Source of the DNA: Zoogloeaceae bacterium | GTDB lineage: Bacteria; Pseudomonadota; Gammaproteobacteria; Burkholderiales; Rhodocyclaceae | Length of the DNA: 64,000 nucleotides | Assembly (NCBI GenBank): GCA_024235595.1 | Contig: JACKMC010000001.1 | Location: forward strand, 868,001-932,000 | Direction of reading: 5' to 3' | Part shown: piece after piece, positions 27,217 through 36,529 of the stretch | How the letters are laid out: each line of letters begins with the position of its first letter | Numbering within the stretch: position 1 is the first letter of the stretch | Program-made: the position numbers and the translations under genes | The notes under the pieces: model-generated | What the model saw: only the letters and a program-made list of their open reading frames with translations | Told to the model about the DNA's origin: nothing | Databases searched by the model: none

Positions 27217-27621
27217 TCAGCTGCGACCGGGCTGCACGAGCAGTCCGATCTTCTGCAGGCCTTCGCGCTGCAGCAGGTCCATCACATCGAGAATCATCTC
27301 GTAGGGGGCTTTGCGGTCACCCGCAATCACCATCGGCTGCTGGGGGTTGTCGGCCTGGATTTCGCGCAGGCGCGCCACCAGTTGTTCGCGGGACACGTCG
27401 TGCTGCTGGCCGCCGGGTTCGCGCATCTTGAGGCTGCCATCGGCCGCCACCTCGACCTCCACGGGCGGGGTCTGCACCATCGAGGCGCTGCCGACGCTGG
27501 GAAGATCCACGGTGCCGGTCTGGATCATCGGTGCGGTGACCATGAAGATCACCAGCAGCACCAGCATCACGTCGATGTAGGGCACCACGTTGATCTGGTT
27601 CATGAGTCGGCGCTGTCGCAT
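27217..27621 (-). CDS. tolR: TolR, Tol-Pal proton channel subunit
   Basis: ExbD/TolR-family inner-membrane protein, 134 residues. One TM helix near the N terminus (NVVPYIDVMLVLLVIFMVTAP) contains the conserved channel Asp. The periplasmic domain follows, with ISREQL-like and GDRKAPYEMILDVMDLLQ segments. Its start lies 18 bases after the tolQ stop. Confidence 0.95.
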   Translation of the reverse strand: MRQRRLMNQINVVPYIDVMLVLLVIFMVTAPMIQTGTVDLPSVGSASMVQTPPVEVEVAADGSLKMREPGGQQHDVSREQLVARLREIQADNPQQPMVIAGDRKAPYEMILDVMDLLQREGLQKIGLLVQPGRS

Positions 27622-27639
27622 GGGGTTCTCCGGGTCCGC

Positions 27640-28314
27640 TCAGCGCAACTGCCGTTGCAGGATGTTCGAGAACTCTTCCATGAAGCTCTCGAAGCGGATC
27701 GACAAGCGGTCGATGTCATGCGCGAAGCGGTTGTACGCGACCACCGCCGGAATCGCGGCGAACAGGCCGATGGCCGTTGCCACCAACGCTTCGGCGATGC
27801 CTGGAGCGACGTGCGCGAGGGTGGCCTGGCCGACATTGGCGAGGCCGCGAAACGCGTTCATGATGCCCCATACGGTGCCGAAGAGGCCGACGTAGGGCGA
27901 AACCGAACCCACCGAGGCGAGAAACGCGAGATGGGCTTCGAGTTCGTCGACCTCGCGCTGGTAGGTGGCACGCATGGCGCGGCGGGCACCGTCCATGGTC
28001 GCCACGTTGTCCATGTTCTTGCCCCGCAGCTTGGCGAACTCCCGGTAGCCCGATTCGAAGATGCGCTCCATCGCGCCGGCATGGTGGCGGTCGCTCACCG
28101 CGCTCTGGTAGAGGCTGTTGAGGTCGCCGCCGCTCCAGAAATCCCGCTCGAAGCGATTTGTCTTGCTGCGGGCCGCCCGGATGGCGAAGGACTTGCGGAA
28201 TATCCAGTACCAGGACATGAATGAGACGACCGCGAGCAGCGCCATGACCAGCTTGACGACCAGGCTGGCATTGGAGATCAGGCTCAGGATCGAAAGATCG
28301 GTGGTGACGGTCAT
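27640..28314 (-). CDS. tolQ: TolQ, MotA/TolQ/ExbB-type proton channel
   Basis: Inner-membrane protein of 224 residues with three TM helices: MALLAVVSFMSWYWI, then SVSPYVGLFGTVWGIMNAF and AEALVATAIGLFAAIPAVVAY, which are the two signature helices of the family. With TolR it converts proton flow into TolA motion. Its start overlaps the ybgC stop by 4 bases. Confidence 0.96.
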   Translation of the reverse strand: MTVTTDLSILSLISNASLVVKLVMALLAVVSFMSWYWIFRKSFAIRAARSKTNRFERDFWSGGDLNSLYQSAVSDRHHAGAMERIFESGYREFAKLRGKNMDNVATMDGARRAMRATYQREVDELEAHLAFLASVGSVSPYVGLFGTVWGIMNAFRGLANVGQATLAHVAPGIAEALVATAIGLFAAIPAVVAYNRFAHDIDRLSIRFESFMEEFSNILQRQLR

Positions 28315-28757
28315 GAAGAGGAGGAAGAAAGAAGTTGTTGACGTACGTCGGCGGGAATCGCCGTTGCCTTGCGGCGGGAAGTGTCGATGCAGGCGATGTC
28401 GACAGCGGCCTCGAACAGGAGTGTCCCGTTACACAGAATCCTTTGGCCGAAACTCAGGCTCGCGCGGCCGAGTCTGACGATGCTGGTATGGGTCAAGAGG
28501 GTGTCGTCGAGCAGGGCCGGAGCGAGGTAATCGGCCCGCAGCGAACGGACCACGAAGACGATGCCGCGTGCCTCGCGCAACGCCTGCTGTTCGAAGCCGG
28601 CGGCGCGCAGGTATTCGGTGCGGGCTCGTTCGCAGAAGCGCAGGTAGTTCGCGTAATAAACCATTCCGGCCGCGTCGGTGTCTTCGTAGTAGACGCGAAC
28701 GGGCCACTCGAAGGGCGTCGGGGCCTGATCCGGAGCGGGCGGTGGGGCTGCATGCAT
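28311..28757 (-). CDS. ybgC: Tol-Pal associated acyl-CoA thioesterase YbgC
   Basis: Hot-dog fold thioesterase of 148 residues acting on acyl-CoA or acyl-ACP. The catalytic Asp lies in VYYEDTDAAGMVYYANYL, followed by RFCERARTEYLRAAGF. It ends in an unusual run of six serines (QQLLSSSSS). First gene of the tol-pal-que cluster. Confidence 0.93.
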   Translation of the reverse strand: MHAAPPPAPDQAPTPFEWPVRVYYEDTDAAGMVYYANYLRFCERARTEYLRAAGFEQQALREARGIVFVVRSLRADYLAPALLDDTLLTHTSIVRLGRASLSFGQRILCNGTLLFEAAVDIACIDTSRRKATAIPADVRQQLLSSSSS

Positions 28758-28960
28758 GGCGCCGATTCTAACCGATAAGCGCTGGGCGACTTTGGCTCCT
28801 GGGGAGGGACAATTTGTGTCCGAAGGTAAGCGGCGCGTGCGGATGCCGATGCTGTTTCATCCAAATGGTGGCAAGCGAGCGTAATTAACGGCAAAGCCGC
28901 GGCAGCGGTGATAACCTTCAGACCGAAGCTGCAATGGCAAGGCCATGGTGAGGTGCTAGT

Positions 28961-30118
28961 TTGGCGATCTCGTTTTTCGGCAAGAAGCCCGGGGCTGATC
29001 AACGGGCACGTGGGGGCACGGCCGGTGGAAAGCCCGCGCCGCGCTCCGAGTTGTCGACGCTCGATTTCTCGGGCGCGGGGGATATCGGTCGTGCGCTCGC
29101 CCAATGTGCCGACAAGGTCGAAGTGCTCGAGGGGGGCGACGCCTTGCTGGCGGTCGCCGAGGAAGCGGCGATGCTGTTTGCCAATGGCAATGACGTCGAG
29201 GCTGCGAGCGTGCTGGAGGCCGCACTGGACGGGGCTGTCGGTGAGGAGGCGGGCGAGGGGCTCTGGCTGATGCTGCTCGATCTACATCGCCTCGCCGGAG
29301 AGCGACCCCGCTTCGATCAGCGCAGTGCCGCCTATGCAGCGCGCTTCGAGAAGTCGTCGCCCTCGTGGGAGGACCTCTCGGTTGCGCCGCCGGCGCCCGA
29401 GGCCGGCGCGATCCCCTGCGTGACCCTCAACGGCACCCTCTCGGGCCAGGCCGCCCAGCAGTTCGGCAAGCTGGTCGAATTCGCCCGCGGTAACGGCGGG
29501 GTGCGCCTCGACCTCGGGCGTTTGCGTGGTGCCGACGACATCGGATGCGAGATCCTGCGCAGTACGCTCGCCGAACTCAGGCGCGAACGCATCGGCTTCG
29601 AACTCCTCAATTGCGGGCATCTGGCCGGAATGCTCGGCGGCCAACTCGCCTGCGGGCGCCGCGAGCGGCAGGCGTCGTGGAAACTGCTGTTCGATCTGCT
29701 GCAGTGCGCCGGGGAGTTCGACCGCTTCGAGGAACTCGCGATCGATTACGCGATCACCTTCGAGGAGTCCCCGCCCTCATGGGAGACGCCGTCCGTGGCG
29801 AATGCCGTCGCTCCCAGCAAGCGTGATGCGGCGGTGCGCCCTGACAACGACTTTCGGCTCACGGGGGACATCACCGCCAGCGAACAGGGGCAGCTGCGCA
29901 AGCTTGCCGCCTTCGCGGCCGAGCGCGCGATGGTCGATGTCGACTGCTCGCGGCTGCGCCGGGTGGACTTCGTTTCGGCGGGCATTTTCTTCAATATCCT
30001 GGCGACCCTGCGCTCGCAGGGTAAACTTGTGGTCTTCAGACACGTCAACAACATGGTGGCGGCGTTGCTCAGGGTGATGGGGGTCGACCAGGTGGCCCAG
30101 ATCGTGACCCGCCGGTAG
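28961..30118 (+). CDS. Two-repeat STAS-domain protein of unknown role
   Basis: Soluble 385-residue protein. I read two copies of a unit made of a helical lead-in plus a STAS-like fold. LLDLHRLAGERPRFDQRSAA (105-124) with PSWED (134-138) matches LFDLLQCAGEFDRFEELAID (243-262) with PSWET (272-276). The first is followed by VTLNGTLSGQAAQQFGK (about 154-170) and the second by FRLTGDITASEQGQLRK (298-314). The C-terminal copy ends with a typical STAS helix and strand (VDFVSAGIFFNIL, GKLVVFRHVNNMV). The start is a TTG at 28961 with GAGGT about 6 bases upstream. It lies 28 bases before hslV on the same strand, so it may be co-transcribed. STAS domains often serve as anti-sigma antagonists or phospho-switches; the acidic/serine switch residue is not obvious here. 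Confidence 0.8.
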   Translation: MAISFFGKKPGADQRARGGTAGGKPAPRSELSTLDFSGAGDIGRALAQCADKVEVLEGGDALLAVAEEAAMLFANGNDVEAASVLEAALDGAVGEEAGEGLWLMLLDLHRLAGERPRFDQRSAAYAARFEKSSPSWEDLSVAPPAPEAGAIPCVTLNGTLSGQAAQQFGKLVEFARGNGGVRLDLGRLRGADDIGCEILRSTLAELRRERIGFELLNCGHLAGMLGGQLACGRRERQASWKLLFDLLQCAGEFDRFEELAIDYAITFEESPPSWETPSVANAVAPSKRDAAVRPDNDFRLTGDITASEQGQLRKLAAFAAERAMVDVDCSRLRRVDFVSAGIFFNILATLRSQGKLVVFRHVNNMVAALLRVMGVDQVAQIVTRR

Positions 30119-30146
30119 CGTCTGCGACCTCAGTGGAATATCCGGC

Positions 30147-30686
30147 ATGGAACAGTATCACGGCACCACCATTCTTTCGGTGAGGCGCGGAAACCGGGTG
30201 GCGCTCGGCGGAGATGGGCAGGTCACGCTCGGCAATATCGTCATCAAGGCCACCGCGCGCAAGGTACGTCGCATCTACCAGGAGAAGATCCTCGCGGGCT
30301 TCGCCGGCGGCACGGCCGACGCCTTCACCCTTTTCGAGCGCTTCGAAGAGAAGCTCGAGAAGCACCAGGGGCATCTGCTGCGCAGCGCGGTCGAGCTCGC
30401 CAAGGACTGGCGCACCGACCGCATGCTGCGCCGCCTCGAGGCGATGCTGGCGGTGGCCGACCGGGAGAACTCGCTGATCATCACCGGCAACGGCGATGTG
30501 CTCGAACCGGAGCACGGCATCGTCGCGATTGGCAGCGGCGGCGCCTATGCCCAGTCGGCGGCGCGCGCTTTGCTGGAAAATACCGAGATGCCTCCCGAGG
30601 ATATCGTCGCGCGTTCGCTGGAGATTGCTGGCGATCTATGCATCTATACCAACCAGAGCCATACGATCGAGTTGATCGAAGGCTGA
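30147..30686 (+). CDS. hslV: ATP-dependent protease subunit HslV (ClpQ)
   Basis: Proteasome-like threonine peptidase of the HslUV complex, 179 residues. The precursor MEQYHG is removed to expose the catalytic Thr of TTILSVRRGN. Other family marks: VALGGDGQVTLG, KARKVR-like and the metal-binding GSGGAYAQSAARALL. hslU follows 64 bases downstream. Confidence 0.96.
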   Translation: MEQYHGTTILSVRRGNRVALGGDGQVTLGNIVIKATARKVRRIYQEKILAGFAGGTADAFTLFERFEEKLEKHQGHLLRSAVELAKDWRTDRMLRRLEAMLAVADRENSLIITGNGDVLEPEHGIVAIGSGGAYAQSAARALLENTEMPPEDIVARSLEIAGDLCIYTNQSHTIELIEG

Positions 30687-30750
30687 GCCCCTTGCCGCCA
30701 ATCCACCCCGGCTTGGCCGGCCGCCGAAAATTCCTTTCCGGTATCGAACC

Positions 30751-32085
30751 ATGACCCAGATGACCCCGCCGGAGATTGTCTCCGAACTGGACAAACACAT
30801 TGTCGGCCAGGCCCGTGCCAAGCGTGCCGTGGCCATCGCGCTGCGCAATCGCTGGCGGCGCGCGCAGGTCGAGGAGCCGCTTCGCTCCGAGATTACGCCC
30901 AAGAACATCCTCATGATCGGCCCCACGGGGGTCGGCAAGACCGAGATCGCGCGCCGCCTCGCGCGGCTGGCAAACGCGCCCTTCATCAAGGTCGAGGCGA
31001 CCAAATTCACCGAGGTCGGCTATGTCGGGCGGGATGTCGAGACGATCATCCGCGATCTCGTCGAGGTCGCCATCAAGGACGGGCGCGACCAGGCGATGAA
31101 GCGGGTGCGCGACCGCGCCATGGACAACGCCGAAGATCGCGTTCTCGACGCACTGCTGCCACCGGCCCGGGCGGTCGGCTTCGGCACCGATGCCGCGCCG
31201 GCCGAGGAGTCCTCCACGCGGCAGAAATTCCGCAAGAAGCTGCGCGAGGGCGAACTCGACGACAAGGAGATCGAGATCGAGGTTTCGTCGGTGGGCATGG
31301 GCGCGGAAATCTTCGCCCCGCCGGGCATGGAGGAACTCACCCAGCAGATCCAGGGGATGTTCCAGAACCTCGGCAATGCGCGCAAGAAGACCGCGAAGAT
31401 GAAGGTCACCGAAGCGCTCAAGGTGCTCGCCGACGAGGAGGCGCTGCGGCTCATCAATGACGAGGAAGTCAAGACCGATGCGGTGCGATCGGTGGAGCAG
31501 AACGGCATCGTCTTTCTCGACGAGATCGACAAGATCGCGGCGCGCTCGAATTCGCAGGGCGCGGATGTGTCGCGCCAGGGGGTCCAGCGCGACCTGCTGC
31601 CGCTGGTGGAAGGCACCACGGTCAGCACCAAGTACGGCATGGTGCGTACCGATCACATCCTGTTCATCGCCAGCGGGGCGTTTCATCTGTCGAAGCCGTC
31701 GGATCTGATCCCCGAGATGCAGGGGCGCTTCCCGATCCGGGTCGAGCTCGATTCGCTGTCGGTGGACGACTTCGCCTGCATCCTCACCAGTACCGACGCC
31801 TGCCTGACCCGCCAGTACGAGGCTCTGTTGCAGACCGAGGGCGTGACGCTCGACTTCCGCGACGAGGGCATCCGCAGGCTGGCCGAGATCGCTTTTCAGG
31901 TGAACGAAAAGACCGAGAACATCGGCGCCCGCCGCCTCTACACGGTGATGGAAAAGCTGCTCGAAGAGGTCGCCTTCGATGCCGGCAGGATCGGCCTCGA
32001 CACGCTGGTGATCGATGCGGGCTATGTCGACAGCCGCCTCGAGGTGCTGGCCCAGCGTGAGGATCTGGCCCGCTACGTGCTTTGA
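30751..32085 (+). CDS. hslU: HslU (ClpY), ATPase subunit of HslUV
   Basis: AAA+ unfoldase of 444 residues. It has the N-terminal MTPPEIVSELDKHIVGQ motif, Walker A GPTGVGKTEIA, an inserted I domain (about residues 110-230), Walker B VFLDEIDKIA, and ends with the canonical LARYVL, whose tail docks into HslV. Forms an operon with hslV. Confidence 0.97.
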   Translation: MTQMTPPEIVSELDKHIVGQARAKRAVAIALRNRWRRAQVEEPLRSEITPKNILMIGPTGVGKTEIARRLARLANAPFIKVEATKFTEVGYVGRDVETIIRDLVEVAIKDGRDQAMKRVRDRAMDNAEDRVLDALLPPARAVGFGTDAAPAEESSTRQKFRKKLREGELDDKEIEIEVSSVGMGAEIFAPPGMEELTQQIQGMFQNLGNARKKTAKMKVTEALKVLADEEALRLINDEEVKTDAVRSVEQNGIVFLDEIDKIAARSNSQGADVSRQGVQRDLLPLVEGTTVSTKYGMVRTDHILFIASGAFHLSKPSDLIPEMQGRFPIRVELDSLSVDDFACILTSTDACLTRQYEALLQTEGVTLDFRDEGIRRLAEIAFQVNEKTENIGARRLYTVMEKLLEEVAFDAGRIGLDTLVIDAGYVDSRLEVLAQREDLARYVL

Positions 32086-32259
32086 TGCCGTGGCAGTGCG
32101 CTGATCGGTGGTGAAGCGATTGGGGATTGGAAAGACCTCGCCGCGGAATCGCTTTGCGGCTAAGGTTGCGTCTGGTGGGCGATGCGGCTGCAGGATTCGC
32201 CGGCCGGCCCAAGCAATCACCAGTCGCTGACAGCGATCACCAACCCCCAGTGGCGCCCC

Positions 32260-33141
32260 ATGCTCATCCGCATCGTTTCGATCCTTTTCCCGCTGTTCGC
32301 CATCACGGCCCTGGGCTTCATGGTGGGCCGCTGGATGAAGCCCGACCTCTCCCATGCCAACAAGCTGAACATGGACGTGTTCGTACCGGCGCTGGTGTTC
32401 TCGGCGCTGGCCAACAAGTCTTTCGAGGTGGCGCAATACGTGCCCCTGGGGATCGCTACCCTGGTCCTGGTGGTGGGCTCCGGTCTCGCCGCCTGGGCCG
32501 CGTCCAAACCGCTTGGGCAGGACCCGAGAACGCTGGTGCCGCCGATGATGTTCAACAACTGCGGCAATCTCGGCCTGCCGCTGGCGGTGCTGGCATTCGG
32601 CGATGCCGCGCTGGCGCCGGCGGTGGTGATGTTCATGGTCTCGAACCTGCTGCATTTCTCGTTTGGGGCGTGGCTGCTGGACCATCACATCCGCATCGTC
32701 AACCTGTGGCGGATTCCCTCCGTGCTGGCTACCTTCGCGGGCATCGCCGTGAGCCTGGCAGGCTTCGAGGTGTGGCCGCCATTGATGGTGGCGATCAAGA
32801 TGCTCGGCGATATCGCCATCCCGCTGATGCTGTTGGGGCTTGGCGTGCGCCTCACCGATTCGCGAATATCCGAGATAAGGCTCGGCCTCATCGGCGCCTC
32901 CGCCCGCCCGCTGATCGGCATGCTGCTGGCGGTGCTGGTGATGCAGGTGATCGATCTCTCGCAGCAGGAGCAGGCCTTGCTGCTGGTATTCGGCGCACTG
33001 CCGCCGGCGGTGCTGAACTACATTTTCGCCGAACGCTACAACCAGGAGCCGGAGAAAGTGGCCTCGATGGTCCTGATAGGCAACATCGCCTCGCTGGTTT
33101 TCCTCTCGGCCGCGCTGGCGGTTGCGCTCCCCGAGGCCTGA
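32260..33141 (+). CDS. AEC-family (auxin efflux carrier-like) permease
   Basis: Inner-membrane carrier of 293 residues with about ten hydrophobic helices. The MLIRIVSILFPLFAITALGF start and MMFNNCGNLGLPLAVL segment are typical of the AEC family, which exports or imports organic acids such as malate. I prefer the ATG at 32260, where homology begins; an in-frame ATG at 32182 would add 26 hydrophilic residues. No clear ribosome site distinguishes them. The substrate is unknown. Confidence 0.85.
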   Translation: MLIRIVSILFPLFAITALGFMVGRWMKPDLSHANKLNMDVFVPALVFSALANKSFEVAQYVPLGIATLVLVVGSGLAAWAASKPLGQDPRTLVPPMMFNNCGNLGLPLAVLAFGDAALAPAVVMFMVSNLLHFSFGAWLLDHHIRIVNLWRIPSVLATFAGIAVSLAGFEVWPPLMVAIKMLGDIAIPLMLLGLGVRLTDSRISEIRLGLIGASARPLIGMLLAVLVMQVIDLSQQEQALLLVFGALPPAVLNYIFAERYNQEPEKVASMVLIGNIASLVFLSAALAVALPEA

Positions 33142-33225
33142 TTCGCCGTCCGCTCGTTGGCATGGCATCGAACGCCTGCGGCCGCGCAGCGTCGAACCGG
33201 CAACACTTCACGCAAGGGAGAAAAC

Positions 33226-33936
33226 ATGACCGAACTGGTTTTTCGCAACGACGCTTACGCGCGGCTGTGCGAGGCGCGCGTGCTGCGGGTGGTCGGCAGG
33301 CAGGTGCTGCTCGACCGCACCGTGTTCTATCCCGCGGGCGGCGGCCAGCCGGGCGATACCGGTGAGCTGGTGACACCCGAGGACCTGCGCCTGCGGGTGA
33401 TCGACACCGTCAAGGGAGAGGCGCCCGACGAGGTGATGCACGTGCTGGCCGACGATGCACAGGCGCCGCCGCCCGGCACCATCGTCACCGCGGCGATCGA
33501 CTGGCCGCGCCGCCACCGTCTGATGCGCTTCCATACCGCCTTGCACCTGCTCTGCGCAGTGGTCCAGGCGCCGGTAAGTGGCGGCCGGATGGCGCCCGAG
33601 AAGGCCCACCTCGATTTCGACATCGAGATGGACAAGCTGGTCGCCACCGAGATCGAGGACAGGCTCAACGCGCTTGTCGCCGCCGACACGCCGGTCGAGA
33701 TCGGCCACATCAGCGACGAGGAGCTCGATGCCAAGCCGGATCTGGTCAAGACCATGTCGGTGCAGCCGCCGCGTGGCCAGGGAAGGGTCCGTACGGTCCG
33801 TATCCCAGGCGTGGACCTGCAGCCCTGCGGCGGCACCCACCTTGCCCGCACCGGCGAGATCGGACCGCTCAAGGTGCTTCGCATACGCTCAGAGGGCAAG
33901 CGCAACAAGCGGGTGACGATCGCCTTCGCCGAGTGA
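33226..33936 (+). CDS. Alanyl-tRNA editing protein (AlaX family)
   Basis: Trans-editing hydrolase removing mischarged Ser or Gly from tRNA-Ala. The 236-residue protein resembles the medium AlaX form: YPAGGGQPGDTG in the N-terminal beta-barrel domain, the zinc ligands HTALH and, near the C terminus, QPCGGTHLARTGEIG. The start ATG at 33226 has the strong site AAGGGAGA; frame-open sequence upstream is not homologous. The next gene follows by 4 bases. Confidence 0.93.
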   Translation: MTELVFRNDAYARLCEARVLRVVGRQVLLDRTVFYPAGGGQPGDTGELVTPEDLRLRVIDTVKGEAPDEVMHVLADDAQAPPPGTIVTAAIDWPRRHRLMRFHTALHLLCAVVQAPVSGGRMAPEKAHLDFDIEMDKLVATEIEDRLNALVAADTPVEIGHISDEELDAKPDLVKTMSVQPPRGQGRVRTVRIPGVDLQPCGGTHLARTGEIGPLKVLRIRSEGKRNKRVTIAFAE

Positions 33937-33940
33937 TGCG

Positions 33941-34255
33941 ATGAAGCTGCTGACGCGCTGCGCCAATCTCGTCGAGGCCCACCACTGGGCGAACCTGCTG
34001 CAGGCTGCGGGCATCCGTGCAGAAGTGCGCAACACCTGGCTCTCCGGCGCGGTCGGAGACATCCCGCAGCGGGAGACCTGGCCTCAACTGTGGGTGCCGG
34101 TGGCACAGGACGAGGCCGCGGCGATGGACGTCATCGAGGCCGCCGGGCGCGATGCCGGCAAGCTGCCGGTGTGGCGCTGCCGCTGTGGCGAACTGCTCGA
34201 AGGCCAGTTCGCCCAGTGCTGGAACTGCGGCGCGAGCCGCCCCGGCGCGGCCTGA
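33941..34255 (+). CDS. DUF2007-type protein with a C-terminal zinc ribbon
   Basis: Small cytoplasmic protein of 104 residues. Residues 1-70 match the DUF2007 putative signal-transducing fold (LVEAHHWANLLQAAGI, PQLWVPVAQDEAAAM). The tail has two CxC/CxxC knuckles, RCRCGE (about 80-85) and CWNCGASRPG (about 93-102), like a RanBP2-type zinc ribbon. It is encoded 4 bases after the AlaX gene and reads convergently with glutathione reductase. The function is unknown. Confidence 0.82.
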   Translation: MKLLTRCANLVEAHHWANLLQAAGIRAEVRNTWLSGAVGDIPQRETWPQLWVPVAQDEAAAMDVIEAAGRDAGKLPVWRCRCGELLEGQFAQCWNCGASRPGAA

Positions 34256-34268
34256 GCGACGGCCCAGC

Positions 34269-35624
34269 CTACTCGCGCGGCGTACGCAGCAACACGAACT
34301 CTTCGGCCGCAGTGGGGTGCACCGCGATGGTGCGGTCGAGGTCGGCCTTGGTGGCGCCCATGGTGATGGCGACCGCGAGCGCCTGGATGATCTCTCCCGC
34401 GTCGGCGCCGATCATGTGGGCGCCCAGCACCCTGTCGTCGTGGCGGTCCACAATGACCTTCATGTAGGCCCGCTCGGTGCGTCCCGAGATGGTGTTCTTC
34501 ATCGGCCGGAAATCGGCCTCGAATACGCGGATCTCGTGCCCCGCCTCGATTGCGTCCGCTTCGGAAAGGCCGATGGTGCCGATCGGGGGTTGCGAGAACA
34601 CCGCGGTGGCGATCAGGCGGTGGTCCACCGAGCGAGGCGTGCCACCGAACTCGGTTTCGGCAAACGCGCGCCCCTCGGCAATGGCCACCGGGGTGAGGTT
34701 GGCGCGGTTGGTCACGTCGCCAACGGCAAAGATGCTGGGTACGCTGGTGCGCGACCATTTATCCACCGGAATCGCACCGCTGCCCGGCGCGGTGGCCACG
34801 CCGACCGCGTCGAGCCCGAGACCGTCGGTGTTGGGTGCGCGGCCCAGCGCTGAGAGCACCGCATCGGCCTCGATGGTGCTGCCGTCCGCCGACGTGCACA
34901 CGAAACGTTCGCCGCGTTTTTCCAGCCTGACCGGCGAGAAGCCCGGGCGCAGGGTGACGCCGCGGTCGGTCATGGCGGTGGCGAGCCGGCGGCGGATGTC
35001 TTCGTCGAAGCCGCGGATCGGCAGGTCGGCCCGGTAGGCGAGGCTCACCTTGCCGCCGAAGCCAGCGAAAATCCCGGCAAATTCCACCGCGATGTAGCCC
35101 GCACCGAGCACCAGGAGGTGTTCCGGCTGGCTGCTGAGGTCGAGGATCTCGTTCGAGCTCATGGCCAGCTCGATGCCCTCGATCCCTGGATGGCTGGGGG
35201 TGCCGCCGGTGGCGATGAGAAGGCGTTCGGCGCTGATGCGCCGGCCATCCACCTCGACCTCGTGTGGCCCGACGATGCGCGCCCAGCCGCTGATGAGTTC
35301 GACCCCGGAATCGGCCAGCATCTTGCGGTAAATCCCCTCCAGGCGGTCGGTCTCGCGGTTCTTGGCGGCCGTCAGGGTGGCAAGGTCGAAGCGCGCACCG
35401 TCGATCTGCCAGCCGTAGCCGGGCGCATCGGCAAGGGCTTCGCCGAACTGCGAGCCGTACATCATGATCTTTTTGGGCACGCAACCGCGGATCACGCAGG
35501 TGCCGCCGACGCGGCTGCCCTCGCAGATCGCGACCCGCGCGCCCAGCGCGGCCGAACGGCGGCTGGCGGCAACGCCGCCGGAGCCGGCGCCGAGGGTGAT
35601 GAGGTCGAAGTCGTATTCGGCCAT
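34269..35624 (-). CDS. gor: Glutathione-disulfide reductase
   Basis: FAD/NADPH-dependent oxidoreductase keeping glutathione reduced. At 451 residues it has the FAD motif GAGSGG near residue 12, the redox-active disulfide GGTCVIRGCVPKK, the NADPH motif GAGYIAVEFAGI with the Arg-containing segment YRADLPIRGFD, and the C-terminal HPTAAEE catalytic His. The glutathione-reductase reading rests on these. The preferred ATG (35624) has AGGAGA 6 bases upstream. Confidence 0.92.
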   Translation of the reverse strand: MAEYDFDLITLGAGSGGVAASRRSAALGARVAICEGSRVGGTCVIRGCVPKKIMMYGSQFGEALADAPGYGWQIDGARFDLATLTAAKNRETDRLEGIYRKMLADSGVELISGWARIVGPHEVEVDGRRISAERLLIATGGTPSHPGIEGIELAMSSNEILDLSSQPEHLLVLGAGYIAVEFAGIFAGFGGKVSLAYRADLPIRGFDEDIRRRLATAMTDRGVTLRPGFSPVRLEKRGERFVCTSADGSTIEADAVLSALGRAPNTDGLGLDAVGVATAPGSGAIPVDKWSRTSVPSIFAVGDVTNRANLTPVAIAEGRAFAETEFGGTPRSVDHRLIATAVFSQPPIGTIGLSEADAIEAGHEIRVFEADFRPMKNTISGRTERAYMKVIVDRHDDRVLGAHMIGADAGEIIQALAVAITMGATKADLDRTIAVHPTAAEEFVLLRTPRE

Positions 35625-35758
35625 GCCGATTCTCCTGTTTGCTGTTCCAAGACGGATTTGATCCTGCTGTCTCGGCAAAGCTTACCCGGTGCACGAAAAA
35701 TCCGCCTTCGACGACGCATCGAGTCGATACGACGGCGCGCCCTGGACGGCGCCCAGGC

Positions 35759-36529
35759 TCAGTCCGCCTTGCCGGCCCGGTTGAAGAGCGATTGCATGAG
35801 CTCGCTGGGCACCGGGAAGACGATGGTCGAAGTGCGATCGTTGGCGACCTGGGTGAGGGTCTGGAGGTAGCGCAACTGCATCGCGGCAGGATCCCGGGAG
35901 AGCATCTCGGCGGCTTCGAGCAGGCTCTGCGCGGCCTGCTTCTCGCCTTCGGCATGGATCACCTTGGCGCGCCGCTCGCGCTCGGCCTCGGCCTGGCGGG
36001 CGATTGCCCGCACCATCGACTCGTTGAGATCGACATGCTTGATCTCGACGTTGGCGACCTTGATGCCCCAGGCATCGGTCTGCGCGTCGAGGATCTTCTG
36101 TACGTCGGTGTTGAGGCGCTCGCGTTCGGATAGCATCTCGTCCAGTTCATGCTTGCCGAGCACCGCACGCAATGTCGTTTGGGCAAGCTGACTGGTCGCC
36201 ATGAGGTAGTTCTCGACCTGGATGATCGCCCGCTGGGGATCGACCACCCTGAAATAGACCACCGCGTTCACCTTGACCGAAACGTTGTCGCGCGAGATCA
36301 CGTCCTGGCTCGGCACGTCCATGGTCACCACCCGCAGGTCGACTCGCACCATCTGTTGCAGGCCGGGGATGACGATGATCAGACCGGGCCCCTTGACGCT
36401 GGAAAAGCGACCCAGGGTGAACACCACGCCGCGCTCGTATTCGCGAAGGATCTTGAGCGATGCGACGACGATCGCGAGCAGGATGAAGATCACCGGCGCG
36501 AGGCCGAAGCTGAGATCAAAGGGGATCAT
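35759..36529 (-). CDS. SPFH/stomatin-like slipin
   Basis: Membrane-anchored SPFH protein of 256 residues. A single N-terminal hydrophobic helix (VIFILLAIVVASLKIL) is followed by the stomatin core (REYERGVVFTLGRFSSVKGPG, TMDVPSQDVISRDNVSVKVNAVVYF) and a helical coiled coil with Glu/Arg/Ala (AEAERERRAKVIHAEGEKQA). It overlaps the upstream NfeD gene by 4 bases; such slipin/NfeD pairs form together membrane complexes with a ClpP-like protease. Confidence 0.95.
   Translation of the reverse strand: MIPFDLSFGLAPVIFILLAIVVASLKILREYERGVVFTLGRFSSVKGPGLIIVIPGLQQMVRVDLRVVTMDVPSQDVISRDNVSVKVNAVVYFRVVDPQRAIIQVENYLMATSQLAQTTLRAVLGKHELDEMLSERERLNTDVQKILDAQTDAWGIKVANVEIKHVDLNESMVRAIARQAEAERERRAKVIHAEGEKQAAQSLLEAAEMLSRDPAAMQLRYLQTLTQVANDRTSTIVFPVPSELMQSLFNRAGKAD

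Noticed and set aside
28958..30118. Fusion of the STAS protein with HslV
   Set aside because: Stop codon and 28-base gap separate them; hslV has its own propeptide start.
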